Positions 1-9,845 are shown, numbered from the stretch's first letter. The stretch: DNA of 64,000 nt from Leeia aquatica (GCF_012641365.1 NZ_JABAIM010000001.1:310001-374000), one strand, 5' to 3'. Translations and numbers: made by a program. Notes: generated by a model from the letters alone, not told the origin.

Positions 1-2
1 CT

Positions 3-41
3 GGTTGCTGCTGTGGTCGGCAGCCTGAACCCGCAGCAACC
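3..41. other. Inverted repeat downstream of mltA
   Basis: Nine-base arms GGTTGCTGC (3-11) and GCAGCAACC (33-41) are perfectly complementary around a 21-base loop, just past the mltA stop. A terminator role is possible, but no T-run follows on the minus strand within the window, and the window edge cuts off context. Confidence 0.3.
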
Positions 42-45
42 ATTG

Positions 46-1221
46 TCAAGGAATGGCGGTCACGCCGGCAGGTATTGCGGCCCCGGCAGGCCATACAACC
101 CAGTACTGCAAGGGCAGGCGCATCTTGCCCGCCAGCTCTCCCGCGGCCTCGCCAAAACCGGTAAACAGGTCAGCCCGCACCGTGCCGCGGATAGCGCCGC
201 CAGTATCCTGCGCCATCACCAGGCGCCACACCGGCTGCTCCAAACCCGGCAAGCGGGTGGACAGCAGCACTGGCGTACCCAGCGGAATGCTTTGCGGATC
301 GACTGCAATGCTGTAGCCCGCCGTCAGCGGCACACCCAGGCTGCCCAGCGGGCCATCGTTACTGGCCGGCATGGGTTTGAAGAACACATAGCTAGGGTTG
401 CTGCCCAGCAGCGCAGCCACCCGGTCCGGATTACGTTGCGCCCATTGCTTGATGCCCTGCATGGAGGCACTGGCGGCGGTCATCTCGCCACGCTGCACCA
501 GCTCGCGACCAATCGACACATAAGGGTGGCCATTCTGCTCGGCATAGCCCAGGCGCAGTTGCCCGCCTTGCGCCAGCTGGATACGCCCCGACCCTTGTAC
601 GTGCAGAAAGAACAAATCTACCGGATCGTCCACCCAGGCCAGAATCGGGGTATCGGCAGGCAGTTTGCCAGCATCGATCTCGGCACGGCTCAAGTAAGGC
701 ACCACCCGCTTGCCCTCCAGCCGGCCCCGAATACGATTGCCTTTGAGCGTGGGATACAAGGCTCCCAAATCAACCGTCAGCAGGTCTTTCGGTGTGCCAT
801 ACACCGGATAACGAAAGCGGGCGGTCTGATTGGTACTACCTTGCAGCAAGGGCTCATAGTAGCCGGTCAGCATCCCCTCTGCCTGCCCTTCGGTGCTGCT
901 GACCCGGTACAGGGTGAAGCGAGCCGGGTCTTGCAATACGGAAAGCGGTAGCACCGGCCATTGCTGGCAGGCTGCCCGCAAGGCTTCGTGCAGTTTGCTG
1001 CCCCCCTGGCAATTAAGCTGCCAAGCTTGTTGCAGGCCTGCCGTCTCCAGCTGCCCTGCAGCTACAGGCCACGGCACCGCTTGCCAGCGAATACCCGGCG
1101 GAGCTGTGGGCTCAGCCACCGGTTTGGGCATGGCTTCCGCCTTGCGTCCCCCGCCTGGCGGCACTGCGCTGCAGGCCAGCAGAAACGCACTCAATACCAG
1201 TACCACACCCCACCCTCGCAT
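46..1221 (-). CDS. mltA: Membrane-bound lytic murein transglycosylase A
   Basis: Lytic transglycosylase that cleaves the glycan strands of peptidoglycan with formation of 1,6-anhydromuropeptides, anchored to the outer membrane. The 391-residue product starts with a lipoprotein signal ending L-L-A-C (Cys about residue 17), followed by the MltA barrel domain. The C-terminal 3D domain carries the AQDTGGAI...RAD signature with its conserved aspartates. I chose the ATG at 1221, with GAGGAGG four bases upstream. A GTG one codon earlier (1224) is in frame but too close to that ribosome site. The gene lies downstream of the porin gene on the same strand, separated by a strong terminator, so it probably has its own promoter. 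Confidence 0.93.
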   Translation of the reverse strand: MRGWGVVLVLSAFLLACSAVPPGGGRKAEAMPKPVAEPTAPPGIRWQAVPWPVAAGQLETAGLQQAWQLNCQGGSKLHEALRAACQQWPVLPLSVLQDPARFTLYRVSSTEGQAEGMLTGYYEPLLQGSTNQTARFRYPVYGTPKDLLTVDLGALYPTLKGNRIRGRLEGKRVVPYLSRAEIDAGKLPADTPILAWVDDPVDLFFLHVQGSGRIQLAQGGQLRLGYAEQNGHPYVSIGRELVQRGEMTAASASMQGIKQWAQRNPDRVAALLGSNPSYVFFKPMPASNDGPLGSLGVPLTAGYSIAVDPQSIPLGTPVLLSTRLPGLEQPVWRLVMAQDTGGAIRGTVRADLFTGFGEAAGELAGKMRLPLQYWVVWPAGAAIPAGVTAIP

Positions 1222-1240
1222 CACACCTCCTCAAAACAAA

Positions 1241-1264
1241 CAAGGCACGCCGAGGCGTGCCTTG
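1241..1264 (-). terminator. Rho-independent terminator of the porin gene
   Basis: An 11-base perfect stem (CAAGGCACGCC / GGCGTGCCTTG) lies just past the porin stop. On the minus strand it is followed by TTTGTTTTG. It also sits immediately before the mltA ribosome site, so it should separate the two transcripts. Confidence 0.8.
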
Positions 1265-1286
1265 TTCATTCTAACCCTAACCGCGA

Positions 1287-2783
1287 TCAGAAGGTATGCT
1301 GGATACCGATCTGGATGCTGCGCGGGTCCGAACCACGGGCAGTGGTGAAGGTGCTGCTGTTGTTGCCGCTGTAATCCACACCCGGTGCGCGACCGTTGAT
1401 GAAGAAGTTGTATGCGGCGTTCTTCTGGTTCTTGAACTGGGCATAGGACGCGTACAGCGTGGTGCGCTTGGACAGGTCATAGGCGTATGACAGACCCAGA
1501 TACTGGGAGCCAGTTTCAGTGGTACCTGACAGGTTTCCAGCACGCCCATAGGTCGCATAGACGTTATTTTTGCCCCAGCTGTGGCTAGCCGTCAGCGCCC
1601 ACGCTGTACGGGATGGTGCGAGGTTGACGGAATAGCCATTAGCCCTTACCTTATTGACCAGCCCCATCAACTTCGGGTTAGGGTTGGCATTGTACTTAAC
1701 CCGCTCAACAATAAAGCCAATGCGAGTAGCACCATTGAACAGGTAGCTGGCTGACAGCTTCACGCCAGTCTGAGTTGACTGGTTCCCGCCACCGACTGTT
1801 GCATTAGCATTAAGGATGGAGGGGCTCAGAGCTGTACCATTAGGATCTAGCGCAATATGCCTCGTACCAAAAGAATTGAATAGCATGTCGGCCAAGGCTG
1901 TGCCCAGCGAGCCATTCGAACCATGACCCGGTTCCAAGCCTGAGCCAGTAATGACGGTAGCTCCATCCAAACGGCGGATATAATCCAAGCCCAGTGCAAA
2001 CGGGCCACTGTTATAGCCACCATGCAAAGCCCATGTCCGCTCGTTCGTACCATTGGTACTCTTGTTTTCAGCCGTTGCGTAAGCAGCGCGGAACTGGAAA
2101 CCACCAAACTTCGGTGTGGTGTATTCCAGTACATTATCGAGGCGACCGCCTATGTAGCCAGCTGACCCACCCACGCCTGTCTTCGCTGCATTAGCAAGGA
2201 AAGGGACATACTGCTCGCCCGCACTATTGAATAGCCCCATCGTAGTCAACGAAATGGAGGATTTACCGCCGGCCAAATCACCCACAAACAGGTGCTCATG
2301 GTAGTAAACCGGCAGATGCCCCAAGCGGACCTGACCATAATCGTCCGACTTCAGACCAACAAAGGTGGTTGAGGAGCCCAGTTTGGTGGAAGAGTTACTG
2401 GTGTACGTCCCGTTGGCATCAATATTGTTGGTGCCCAGACCCGACCCATCAGGACTGATGGCAGATTCAATCTGCCAGATAGCTTCCAAGCCGTTCCCCA
2501 GATCTTCACGCCCTTTAAAGCCCAAGTTGGAAGCGTTATCGGTTACGCGCATCATGGATGGCGTATTCTGCCCACCAATGTTTACCGTACCAAAGGTAGG
2601 TGTTGACCCGTTCATCCCTGTAAAAGCAGCAGAATACGTGACTGGCGTACTCGCGCCCTTGGCGCTGATGCTCTCCACCGACATATTGATCTTGCCGTAA
2701 ATCTCCACATTCTCGCTGTCTGCCAAGACAGACAGGCTGGCGCATGCGCCGAACACTGCCAAAGCAATCTTGCTGTGTTTCAT
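1287..2783 (-). CDS. Gram-negative outer membrane porin
   Basis: Predicted outer membrane beta-barrel porin for passive diffusion of small hydrophilic solutes, of the betaproteobacterial (Neisseria/Burkholderia) general porin type. The start is the ATG at 2783, preceded by AAGGAG. The first about 21 residues form a signal peptide (MKHSKIALAVFGACASLSVLA) followed by the typical first strand ENVEIYGKINMSVE. The protein ends in IQIGIQHTF, the C-terminal phenylalanine used as a BAM recognition signal. At 498 residues it is longer than the usual 350-400 residue members; the extra length looks like long Asn/Gly/Thr-rich loops. Single-gene transcript closed by a strong hairpin. Confidence 0.9.
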   Translation of the reverse strand: MKHSKIALAVFGACASLSVLADSENVEIYGKINMSVESISAKGASTPVTYSAAFTGMNGSTPTFGTVNIGGQNTPSMMRVTDNASNLGFKGREDLGNGLEAIWQIESAISPDGSGLGTNNIDANGTYTSNSSTKLGSSTTFVGLKSDDYGQVRLGHLPVYYHEHLFVGDLAGGKSSISLTTMGLFNSAGEQYVPFLANAAKTGVGGSAGYIGGRLDNVLEYTTPKFGGFQFRAAYATAENKSTNGTNERTWALHGGYNSGPFALGLDYIRRLDGATVITGSGLEPGHGSNGSLGTALADMLFNSFGTRHIALDPNGTALSPSILNANATVGGGNQSTQTGVKLSASYLFNGATRIGFIVERVKYNANPNPKLMGLVNKVRANGYSVNLAPSRTAWALTASHSWGKNNVYATYGRAGNLSGTTETGSQYLGLSYAYDLSKRTTLYASYAQFKNQKNAAYNFFINGRAPGVDYSGNNSSTFTTARGSDPRSIQIGIQHTF

Positions 2784-3007
2784 CGTATCTCCTTCGTTAT
2801 CGGACTGCTTGCCACTAACTGATGTAGGGGTCGATTTGATTCTGCCGAACGCAGGTTCACCAATCAAGCGCTTTGGTAAAAAAAAGTAAATGCTGATTCA
2901 CGGTGTTGCGGGGCTGCAACCCCATGATTTTACTTAGCATACAAAGTCATGCAGCACACATGAATGCCAATTCACATATCTGTCATGCAGCCATCATGGC
3001 GTGTCGG

Positions 3008-3013
3008 TATAGT
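3008..3013 (+). promoter_or_regulatory. Candidate -10 box for the RNase T2 gene
   Basis: TATAGT lies 33 bases before the ATG at 3047 and just upstream of the AAAGGAGGA ribosome site (3032-3040). I see no good -35 hexamer at the right distance, so this is weak. Confidence 0.3.
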
Positions 3014-3046
3014 GGGGGAGAAACTGGACCTAAAGGAGGAGTTCCG

Positions 3047-3724
3047 ATGCGTTACTTCGGTATGCTGCTGACCCTGCTGTTCAGCCTGTCTGCATCGGCT
3101 GGGGAGTATGTACTGGCGTTGAGCTGGCAGCCCCGTTTCTGTGCTACGCACACCGACAAGCCGGAGTGCCCTGCCACGGCAGCACGTCACCCGCTGACCT
3201 TGCACGGGTTGTGGCCGCAGCAGAACGAATACTGCCAGATACCCGCTGAGACCATTGCCAACGATCGCCAGCATCGCTGGGAGGCCCTACCGCAGCCCGC
3301 CACACAAACCGATACCCAGGCACAATTAGCGCAGGTGATGCCGGGGGTGCAGTCCTACCTGGACCGCCATGAGTGGGCCCGTCATGGCAGCTGCGCTGGC
3401 ACGGATGCGGATACCTATTTCCGTCAAGCCATACGGCTGACCGAGCAGGTGCAGCAATCTCGTCTGGCCACCTTGTTGCGGCAGCAGCAAGGGCAAGCCA
3501 TTCCCTTGCAAAGCTTGCAAAATGCCGCACGTGAACTGAATAGCCAGCGCAACAGCGTAGAGTTTCTGTGCGAGCAGCAGCAACTGACTGAGATCCGATT
3601 GCAGCTGCAGGCCGGGCAAGTGCAGCAGCTGCGGCTGGACATGGGCAATCCCCGCCCTTCTCGCCCGGCTCCACGCAAAGCCTTATGCCGCAGCGGGCTG
3701 GTGCAGCTGGCCCCCGTTCAGTGA
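3047..3724 (+). CDS. Secreted ribonuclease T2 family enzyme (RNase I-like)
   Basis: Exported endoribonuclease of the RNase T2 family, which cleaves RNA through 2',3'-cyclic phosphates, probably in the periplasm or outside the cell. From the ATG at 3047 (ribosome site AAAGGAGGA) the protein has 225 residues. Residues 1-18 are a signal peptide ending SASA. The two catalytic blocks of the family are present: LTLHGLWP (His53) and HEWARHGSC (His108, Glu109, His113). Several cysteines fit periplasmic disulfides. It stands alone, divergent from the porin and convergent with argG, and ends at a bidirectional terminator. Confidence 0.92.
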   Translation: MRYFGMLLTLLFSLSASAGEYVLALSWQPRFCATHTDKPECPATAARHPLTLHGLWPQQNEYCQIPAETIANDRQHRWEALPQPATQTDTQAQLAQVMPGVQSYLDRHEWARHGSCAGTDADTYFRQAIRLTEQVQQSRLATLLRQQQGQAIPLQSLQNAARELNSQRNSVEFLCEQQQLTEIRLQLQAGQVQQLRLDMGNPRPSRPAPRKALCRSGLVQLAPVQ

Positions 3725-3741
3725 TCAGTACGGGCTAAACC

Positions 3742-3767
3742 AAAACGCCACCTTGCGGTGGCGTTTT
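3742..3767. terminator. Bidirectional terminator between RNase T2 gene and argG
   Basis: Perfect 11-base stem AAAACGCCACC / GGTGGCGTTTT around the loop TTGC. The A/T ends supply a U-tract in both directions, serving the convergent genes on either side. Confidence 0.85.
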
Positions 3768-3791
3768 GCTTGGGCAGAACCCGTTGCCCAA

Positions 3792-5012
3792 TCAGCGTTT
3801 GCTGTTCAAGCGCGAAGCAATGCGCATGCGCAAGGCGTTCAGTTTGATGAAGCCACCTGCGTCGGCCTGATTGTAAGCACCGCCATCGTCATCAAAGGTG
3901 GCAATGTTCATGTCAAACAGCGAGTTGCTCTTCGAATCCCGGCTGACCACGATCACATTGCCCTTGTACAGCTTGAGGCGTACCCAGCCATTGACGGTCT
4001 GCTGGGTGTGGTCGATCAACACCTGCAGCGCCTTGCGCTCCGGTGCCCACCAGTAGCCGTTGTAAATCAGGCTGGCATAACGCGGCATGAGGTCATCCTT
4101 CAGGTGCGCCACTTCACGGTCCAGCGTGATGGATTCGATGGCACGGTGCGCCCGCAGCATGATGGTACCGCCCGGGGTTTCGTAGCACCCGCGGGATTTC
4201 ATGCCGACATAGCGATTTTCCACCAGGTCCAGACGACCAATACCGTGTTTGCCACCCAGGCGGTTCAATTCGGTCAGCACCTGGGCCGGGCTCATGCGCT
4301 GGCCGTTCAGCGCCACGATGTCACCACGCTCGAATTCCACATCCAGATACTCTGCCTCATCCGGTGCCGCTTCCGGACTCACCGTCCAGCGCCACATGGC
4401 TTCTTCCGCCTCGGCGCTCGGGTTTTCCAGATGGCGACCTTCAAAGCTGATGTGCAGCAGGTTGGCATCCATTGAGTAGGGTGCGCCACCTTGCTTGTGC
4501 TTCATGTCAATCGGAATGCCCGCTTTTTCAGCATAGGTCAGCAGCTTCTCACGGGACAGCAAGTCCCACTCACGCCACGGTGCGACCACTTTCACATCCG
4601 GCTTCAAGGCGTAGTAGCCCAGTTCAAAGCGAACCTGGTCGTTGCCCTTGCCGGTGGCACCGTGGGACACCGCATCCGCCCCCACCTGGTTGGCAATCTC
4701 GATCTGACGCTTGGCGATCAGCGGACGCGCAATCGAGGTACCCAGCAGGTACTCACCCTCATAAATGGTGTTGGCACGGAACATGGGGAACACAAAATCC
4801 CGCACGAACTCTTCACGCAAATCATCAATGAAGATCTGCTTGACACCAAACATCTCCGCCTTCTTGCGGGCAGGCTCCAGCTCTTCACCCTGGCCAATGT
4901 CAGCGGTGAAGGTAACCACTTCACACTGATACGTATCCTGCAGCCACTTCAGAATCACCGAGGTATCCAGACCGCCGGAGTACGCCAGTACCACTTTTTT
5001 TACGTCAGACAT
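3792..5012 (-). CDS. argG: Argininosuccinate synthase
   Basis: Ligates citrulline and aspartate, with ATP cleavage to AMP, to make argininosuccinate: the penultimate step of arginine biosynthesis in the cytoplasm. The 406-residue protein begins [20 protein letters not shown], which contains the N-type ATP pyrophosphatase PP-loop SGGLDTS. Length and motifs such as [13 protein letters not shown] match the bacterial family. The start ATG is preceded by AAGG. It lies 45 bases downstream of argF on the same strand, so argF-argG are very likely co-transcribed and act one after the other. Confidence 0.97.
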   Translation of the reverse strand: MSDVKKVVLAYSGGLDTSVILKWLQDTYQCEVVTFTADIGQGEELEPARKKAEMFGVKQIFIDDLREEFVRDFVFPMFRANTIYEGEYLLGTSIARPLIAKRQIEIANQVGADAVSHGATGKGNDQVRFELGYYALKPDVKVVAPWREWDLLSREKLLTYAEKAGIPIDMKHKQGGAPYSMDANLLHISFEGRHLENPSAEAEEAMWRWTVSPEAAPDEAEYLDVEFERGDIVALNGQRMSPAQVLTELNRLGGKHGIGRLDLVENRYVGMKSRGCYETPGGTIMLRAHRAIESITLDREVAHLKDDLMPRYASLIYNGYWWAPERKALQVLIDHTQQTVNGWVRLKLYKGNVIVVSRDSKSNSLFDMNIATFDDDGGAYNQADAGGFIKLNALRMRIASRLNSKR

Positions 5013-5057
5013 GTTCTACCTTTCGTGCATCAATACCCGGTGGCGCTACGCGCCACC

Positions 5058-5978
5058 TCAATCATTCACCTGGCCCAGCAGCAGATACTCCATCAGGGCC
5101 TTCTGCGTATGCATGCGGTTCTCCGCCTCATCCCACACCACGCTTTGCGGGCCATCCAGCACCTCGGCAGAAACTTCCTCACCACGGTGTGCCGGCAGGC
5201 AGTGCATGAAGAGCGCATCCTTACGGGCCAGCGACATCAGCTCTGCTGTCACCTCATACGGCTCGAAGTCCACCTTGCGCTGCAGCGACTCCCGCTCAAA
5301 CCCCATCGACACACACACATCGGTCGTCACGATGTCGGCACCGGCCACCGCCTCACGCGGGTCGTGCAGCTGTACAAAGTGTTTGTCATCATAGGTAGCG
5401 CCATCCACATCCTTGAACATATAGCCCTTGGGGGTGGCAGCGCGCAGCTGGAAGTTGAACAGCTTGGCGGCCTGCCGCCAGGTATAGGAAATATTGTTGG
5501 CATCCCCCACCCAAGCCACCACCTTGCCTTCAATCGAGCCACGATGCTCGATATAGGTAAAGATGTCCGCCAGAATCTGGCAGGGGTGGAATTCATTGGT
5601 CAATGCATTGATCACCGGCACTTTGGACACCGACGCAAAGCGCTCGACAATACGCTGCTCAAAGGTACGCACCATGACGATGTCCGTCATGCGCGACACC
5701 ACGCGCGACACATCCTCAATCGGCTCGCCCCGCCCCAGCTGGGAGTCACTATTGGAAAGGAACAAGGCATGCCCGCCCAGCTGTGCCATCCCCGCCTCAA
5801 ACGCCACCCGGGTACGGGTGGAGTTTTTCTCGAAGATCATGGTCAGCACCTTGCCCAACAGCGGACGATACAGCTCCCCGGCTTTCCAGCGGCGCTTCAG
5901 CTCAGCGGTTCGTCGGAACAGGTACTGATGTTCATCCAGAGTGAAATCGCTGAACTGCAAGAAGTGCTTGACCGCCAT
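5058..5978 (-). CDS. argF: Ornithine carbamoyltransferase
   Basis: Transfers the carbamoyl group from carbamoyl phosphate to ornithine, giving citrulline for ArgG. The 306-residue protein has the carbamoyl phosphate-binding STRTR motif (FEKNSTRTRVAFE), the HPCQ motif and the ornithine-binding HCLPAHRG motif near the C terminus, all expected of the anabolic enzyme. The ATG at 5978 follows GGAG. First gene of the argF-argG pair. Its upstream region holds an AT-rich inverted repeat at 6068-6106 that could be a control site. Confidence 0.97.
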   Translation of the reverse strand: MAVKHFLQFSDFTLDEHQYLFRRTAELKRRWKAGELYRPLLGKVLTMIFEKNSTRTRVAFEAGMAQLGGHALFLSNSDSQLGRGEPIEDVSRVVSRMTDIVMVRTFEQRIVERFASVSKVPVINALTNEFHPCQILADIFTYIEHRGSIEGKVVAWVGDANNISYTWRQAAKLFNFQLRAATPKGYMFKDVDGATYDDKHFVQLHDPREAVAGADIVTTDVCVSMGFERESLQRKVDFEPYEVTAELMSLARKDALFMHCLPAHRGEEVSAEVLDGPQSVVWDEAENRMHTQKALMEYLLLGQVND

Positions 5979-6067
5979 ACCGGCTCCATTTCCCCAGAAA
6001 CCCCGCTACATCCATAGCGGAAACATTGGCCACATCCGTGGCATGACACAACCGGGACACACGTCCC

Positions 6068-6106
6068 ATGTCGCAAAAATATAAACTATTTCATAAAATG
6101 CGACAT
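6068..6106. promoter_or_regulatory. Inverted repeat with AT-rich spacer upstream of argF
   Basis: Arms ATGTCGCA (6068-6075) and TGCGACAT (6099-6106) are perfect inverted copies, centre-to-centre 31 bases, about three helical turns. The 23-base spacer is almost pure A/T and could contain the argF -10 region on the minus strand. It does not match the E. coli ARG-box well. An operator is inference. Confidence 0.4.
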
Positions 6107-6124
6107 CAGGGCAAGCTGTGGGCA

Positions 6125-8056
6125 CTACGGAGCGGAGGATGGTGCTAGAGGAATACCCATTCTGGTCTGCTCAACACATCGTTGCACTGCCCCCAACTGC
6201 CTATCACGAGACGCTGAGGCAGCTTCTTCACAAGCTTGTTTGATTGTCTGCACACTGGGGATCGCTCCGCGATATGGATGCTCAGGAGTCAAAACCGCCA
6301 AAAGCGTCAGTACCGTCGCAACCAGCCCCCCCATAACAAACAGCCAGATAGGTGTGTCATGCTCAGTACTGCCCTGCTCCGCCCTCACTTGGTTGAAGAT
6401 GCGTAGCCCACCTGCCCACAGTGCACTAAGCCCTCCCCAGATCGCATAAAGCAGAAACAGAAACATGCCTCCAACAAAAACCAGGGATATCAACTTGCCT
6501 ATGTATTCGCCTCGCACAACAAATACTATCGCCCCGAGTCCCAACACTCCCCAGAGCCCTACACTACGCCAGGTCAGTAACACTCGCCAACCACTTGCAT
6601 AGGCACGGGGGAAATGGGTATTGATCCAGCGCTCACTCAGGTCTTCATCCAAAGCCACAAACCAACCCACCAGAGCACGATTAAGCCGGATAAACCTTTG
6701 GAGCGCGAGTGCTGTAAAAAACCCCGATATAATTGCCAGTATTACATTCGCACTCAGCACGACAGGCAACGGTAGCAGCCCGGCGATACCATGGTTCAGC
6801 ATCAAACCGTTTGCCAGCCAGAACAACAGGAAAAAACAGATCATGCAGGAGATAGACAAGGACATGACGGGGTTCTGACCCAAGTGAGCATGCTTCTCAC
6901 GCCAGAACGCTATCCCTCGCTGGTTAAACATATCCTGAAACGGTTTGGGAAACTGCTCGATCTCCTCGATCCGCTCTTCGGCAAACAGCTGGGCCTTGTG
7001 GTTCAATGCCCACAGCTTGAGTCGCCATCGAGGAACGGGATAGAACAAGCTCTGCATCACCTGTTGCTGGTGCATTCTTCCCCATGGCAACCTTGTTTTG
7101 GCGTGAGCCCGCCAGTCACTGATCAATACTTCATAGTCCGCATTGGACTGTGCCTCCCGTCGCATGCTGTACAGATACTCGATTTGCTGTCGGCTGCTTT
7201 TGGGAAGATGCGAAGGGTAGTCCTCCCATCCCATTTTTTCAAAAACTGTATTCAGCACCTCAAGTGACAGTGACGCCTGGAGACACAAGACAGTAGCCAC
7301 ATGCTCCTCAAGCCATTCATATTCCTCGAGCCCACTAGCACACTGGCTCTGTAATATTCTCAAGGCCATTCTGAGTTTGAATGTGCCTTGGTGCAAAGCG
7401 CTGGACAGCGTCTCACTCACCTCGCACAGCAGCAATTGCTTGCGTAATACCACCCAAGCCTGATGATGGTACAAAGGCAACTCGGACCGGCCCTCACGCC
7501 AGCCGTAATGCGCATCCACAGCCAGCAGCAATGGCAGGCAGGCAGGGTTCTGGGCGCACAGATACAGCAGCGAGCGCTCCCACTCCTGCCCCAGACTGAG
7601 TTGCAGGCGCGGGTCGGTCCAGATCTCGTTCAACGCCGACAGCAAGGCCTCCGGCTGCTCCAGCAAGGCAAGCACTTGCTGATACCACTGTCCAAGCGTG
7701 GTGGTACTGTCAGCACTGTGCAGCTCAATGCGCTCATCTGCATCGGCGGGCGGGGGGTCCTCTTCTAGTGTGGCCGCAAACTCGTTCCGGATAACGTCTT
7801 CGCCAAGCGGGGTTACAGGTGACCCCAAAGGCGCCTCTTGGGTAGCGCTTTCGACAAGCTCAGCCTCACCCTCTTCCTCTTCTTCCAGCATCCAGGCTGC
7901 ACGTGCCAGCGCCTCATCATGCGCATCGCGCAGGCGCTGGAACGCCTCGGCATCGTCTTCCGGACGGTTGACTTTCAGCAACTTGGCATAGGCACGCTTG
8001 ATCAGCCGTGTATCCGAGGTCGCCTCAATACCCAGTATCTCCCAGCAGCGGCTCAT
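6125..8056 (-). CDS. Membrane-anchored J-like co-chaperone next to HscC
   Basis: Predicted partner of the adjacent HscC Hsp70. Residues 1-50 look like a J domain (CWEILGIEATSD...KRAYAKLLK), but the invariant HPD tripeptide is replaced by Arg31-Pro32-Glu33, followed by DDAEAFQRLRDAHDEAL. This RPEDD form is seen in some DjlB/DjlC-type proteins. A long cytoplasmic, acidic and helical region follows. About five hydrophobic segments fall in the last 240 residues, for example SLSISCMICFFLLFWLANGL, so the protein is probably in the inner membrane. Its ATG overlaps the hscC stop by four bases (ATGA), implying translational coupling. Client proteins are unknown. Confidence 0.8.
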   Translation of the reverse strand: MSRCWEILGIEATSDTRLIKRAYAKLLKVNRPEDDAEAFQRLRDAHDEALARAAWMLEEEEEGEAELVESATQEAPLGSPVTPLGEDVIRNEFAATLEEDPPPADADERIELHSADSTTTLGQWYQQVLALLEQPEALLSALNEIWTDPRLQLSLGQEWERSLLYLCAQNPACLPLLLAVDAHYGWREGRSELPLYHHQAWVVLRKQLLLCEVSETLSSALHQGTFKLRMALRILQSQCASGLEEYEWLEEHVATVLCLQASLSLEVLNTVFEKMGWEDYPSHLPKSSRQQIEYLYSMRREAQSNADYEVLISDWRAHAKTRLPWGRMHQQQVMQSLFYPVPRWRLKLWALNHKAQLFAEERIEEIEQFPKPFQDMFNQRGIAFWREKHAHLGQNPVMSLSISCMICFFLLFWLANGLMLNHGIAGLLPLPVVLSANVILAIISGFFTALALQRFIRLNRALVGWFVALDEDLSERWINTHFPRAYASGWRVLLTWRSVGLWGVLGLGAIVFVVRGEYIGKLISLVFVGGMFLFLLYAIWGGLSALWAGGLRIFNQVRAEQGSTEHDTPIWLFVMGGLVATVLTLLAVLTPEHPYRGAIPSVQTIKQACEEAASASRDRQLGAVQRCVEQTRMGIPLAPSSAP

Positions 8057-9759
8057 AGGTAGCTGTCACCCTCCACATCATCCAGTAGCCGTTTCAGGTC
8101 ACGCCTCGCTTCTGCGACAATACGTTCATCTTGGGTTTCCAGTGCAGCCTGGAAGTTGCGTATCCATTCTCCGATTGCGGCGCGCAGATTGCCTAGCGTC
8201 TGCTGGAACAGGCGCTCAGCCCGGTTCAGCAGCACGGTATTCGGCAATTGCTCACGCGGGTGCAGCTTGAGGTCTTTCAGCGCTTCCAGCCGAGCATTGA
8301 TCTCTTCCTGCGTGAGCAGGCCGGGGTTCTTTTCTACCACCAGCCGGTGCATCTCGCCCGTTGTGGGTACCTTCATCTGCGCTTCCAGCAGACCATCCAC
8401 ATCGTAGGTAAAGCGGATATCCAGGCTCACTTCGCCCGCCGGGCGACGGGGAATCGGCACATCCAGCTCACCCAGGAACACGTTGTCCTGCACCAGACGG
8501 GACTCGCCCTGAAAAATGCGGACTGACAGCAGCTCCTGATTGTCGTACATGGAGGAGACTGTTTTCTCCTTGCTGGTCGGCACCACCGCATTACGCTCGA
8601 TAATGGGCAGGAAGATGCCATGCTGATACCGCCCGTGCGACAACTCTTCCGAAACAGCAATGCCCAGCGTATAGGGGCAAACGTCCGTCATCACCACTTC
8701 GTCCAGCGCGGCATCGCGCATCTTCAGCCCGGCCTGTACCGCAGCACCGCGTGCCACGATTTCGTCCGGGTTGAGGTGTACTGCAGGCAGGCGGCCAAAC
8801 AGGCGCGCTACCAGTTTGCGCACGATGGGCATGCGGGTAGAGCCCCCCGCCAGCACCACCTGATCCAGCTCGGCAGAGCGAATCCGCGCATCGCGCAGGG
8901 CGCGCTCCACCGGGCCGCGCAGGCGGGTCAGCAAAGGCTCGGCCAGCACGGTAAACCGTGCTTCATTCACCGTCCAGCTATAGCTTTCGCCTTCCCACTC
9001 CAGCAGGAAGGTGGCTTCGTCCTGGCTGGTCAGCAGCCGCTTGACCCGCTCCCCTTCCTTGCGCAGCGCCTGCGCCAGCAGGGGTTGCGTGCCAATGCGG
9101 TCGATCAGGGGCTTGGCGGCTTCTTTCAGGAAGGCTTCGATCAGAATCTGCACAAAATCTTCGCCGCCCAGCTGGTTATCCCCGGCGCTGGCGCGAACCT
9201 CCATCACCCCGTCAAACAGCTCCAGCACGGAAACGTCAAAGGTGCCGCCGCCCAGGTCGAATACCAGAAACTTGCTCTCGACCGGGCCCAAGTGCAGGCC
9301 ATAGGCCAGCGAAGCGGCGGTCGGTTCATTGAGCAGGCGCTGCACATTCAGGCCGGCCATCTCACCCGCCACCCGAGTGGCTTTACGCTGAGCATCGCTG
9401 AAGTAGGCCGGGACCGTGATGATGGCTTCGCTGACACTCTCACCCAGATACCGTTCGGCATCTTCCTTCAGGGCCTTGAGCACAAAGGCAGACAACTCCT
9501 CGGCGCGGAAACTGCGCTTGCCCAGACGGACTTCATGGTTGGTGCCCATATAGCGCTTGAATACCGCGGCTGTGCGCTCCGGGTGAAACAGCAGCCGTTC
9601 CTTGGCGGCTTGGCCCACCAGAATGTGATCTTGCTCATCGAGCGCAACCACTGATGGCGTCAACACTTCGCCCAGCACATTGGGTATCAGTTCCGCTTTG
9701 CCATCGCGCCAGATGGCGACCAGGCTGTTGGTCGTTCCCAGATCAATGCCGATAATCAT
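8053..9759 (-). CDS. hscC: Hsp70-family chaperone HscC
   Basis: Specialised Hsp70 of the HscC (Hsc62) type: an N-terminal ATPase domain and a C-terminal substrate-binding domain, 568 residues, close to E. coli HscC and shorter than DnaK. Visible nucleotide-binding motifs are IDLGTTNS at the N terminus, [12 protein letters not shown] and [10 protein letters not shown]. The substrate domain ends without the long DnaK lid tail. HscC proteins work with their own J proteins rather than DnaJ, and the gene downstream, overlapping by four bases, encodes exactly such a protein. The start is ATG 9759, with only a weak ribosome site. Confidence 0.9.
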   Translation of the reverse strand: MIIGIDLGTTNSLVAIWRDGKAELIPNVLGEVLTPSVVALDEQDHILVGQAAKERLLFHPERTAAVFKRYMGTNHEVRLGKRSFRAEELSAFVLKALKEDAERYLGESVSEAIITVPAYFSDAQRKATRVAGEMAGLNVQRLLNEPTAASLAYGLHLGPVESKFLVFDLGGGTFDVSVLELFDGVMEVRASAGDNQLGGEDFVQILIEAFLKEAAKPLIDRIGTQPLLAQALRKEGERVKRLLTSQDEATFLLEWEGESYSWTVNEARFTVLAEPLLTRLRGPVERALRDARIRSAELDQVVLAGGSTRMPIVRKLVARLFGRLPAVHLNPDEIVARGAAVQAGLKMRDAALDEVVMTDVCPYTLGIAVSEELSHGRYQHGIFLPIIERNAVVPTSKEKTVSSMYDNQELLSVRIFQGESRLVQDNVFLGELDVPIPRRPAGEVSLDIRFTYDVDGLLEAQMKVPTTGEMHRLVVEKNPGLLTQEEINARLEALKDLKLHPREQLPNTVLLNRAERLFQQTLGNLRAAIGEWIRNFQAALETQDERIVAEARRDLKRLLDDVEGDSYL

Positions 9760-9768
9760 GATGCTCAG

Positions 9769-9804
9769 CTGAAAAAGAAAAGGGCCATTCTAGCAAATGG
9801 CCCT
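9769..9804 (-). terminator. Terminator after parC, directly in front of hscC
   Basis: Perfect 9-base stem AGGGCCATT / AATGGCCCT with loop CTAGCA. On the minus strand it is followed by TTTTCTTTTT. It ends only about ten bases before the hscC start codon, so hscC transcripts that begin upstream would have to read through it. Confidence 0.8.
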
Positions 9805-9845
9805 GACCGTGATACAGGCATATGCAAAACAGGATTACGCAACCG

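Noticed and set aside
4491-6017. 508-codon plus-strand open frame over argG-argF
   Set aside because: Antisense to two intact arginine genes; His/Gln-rich and featureless.
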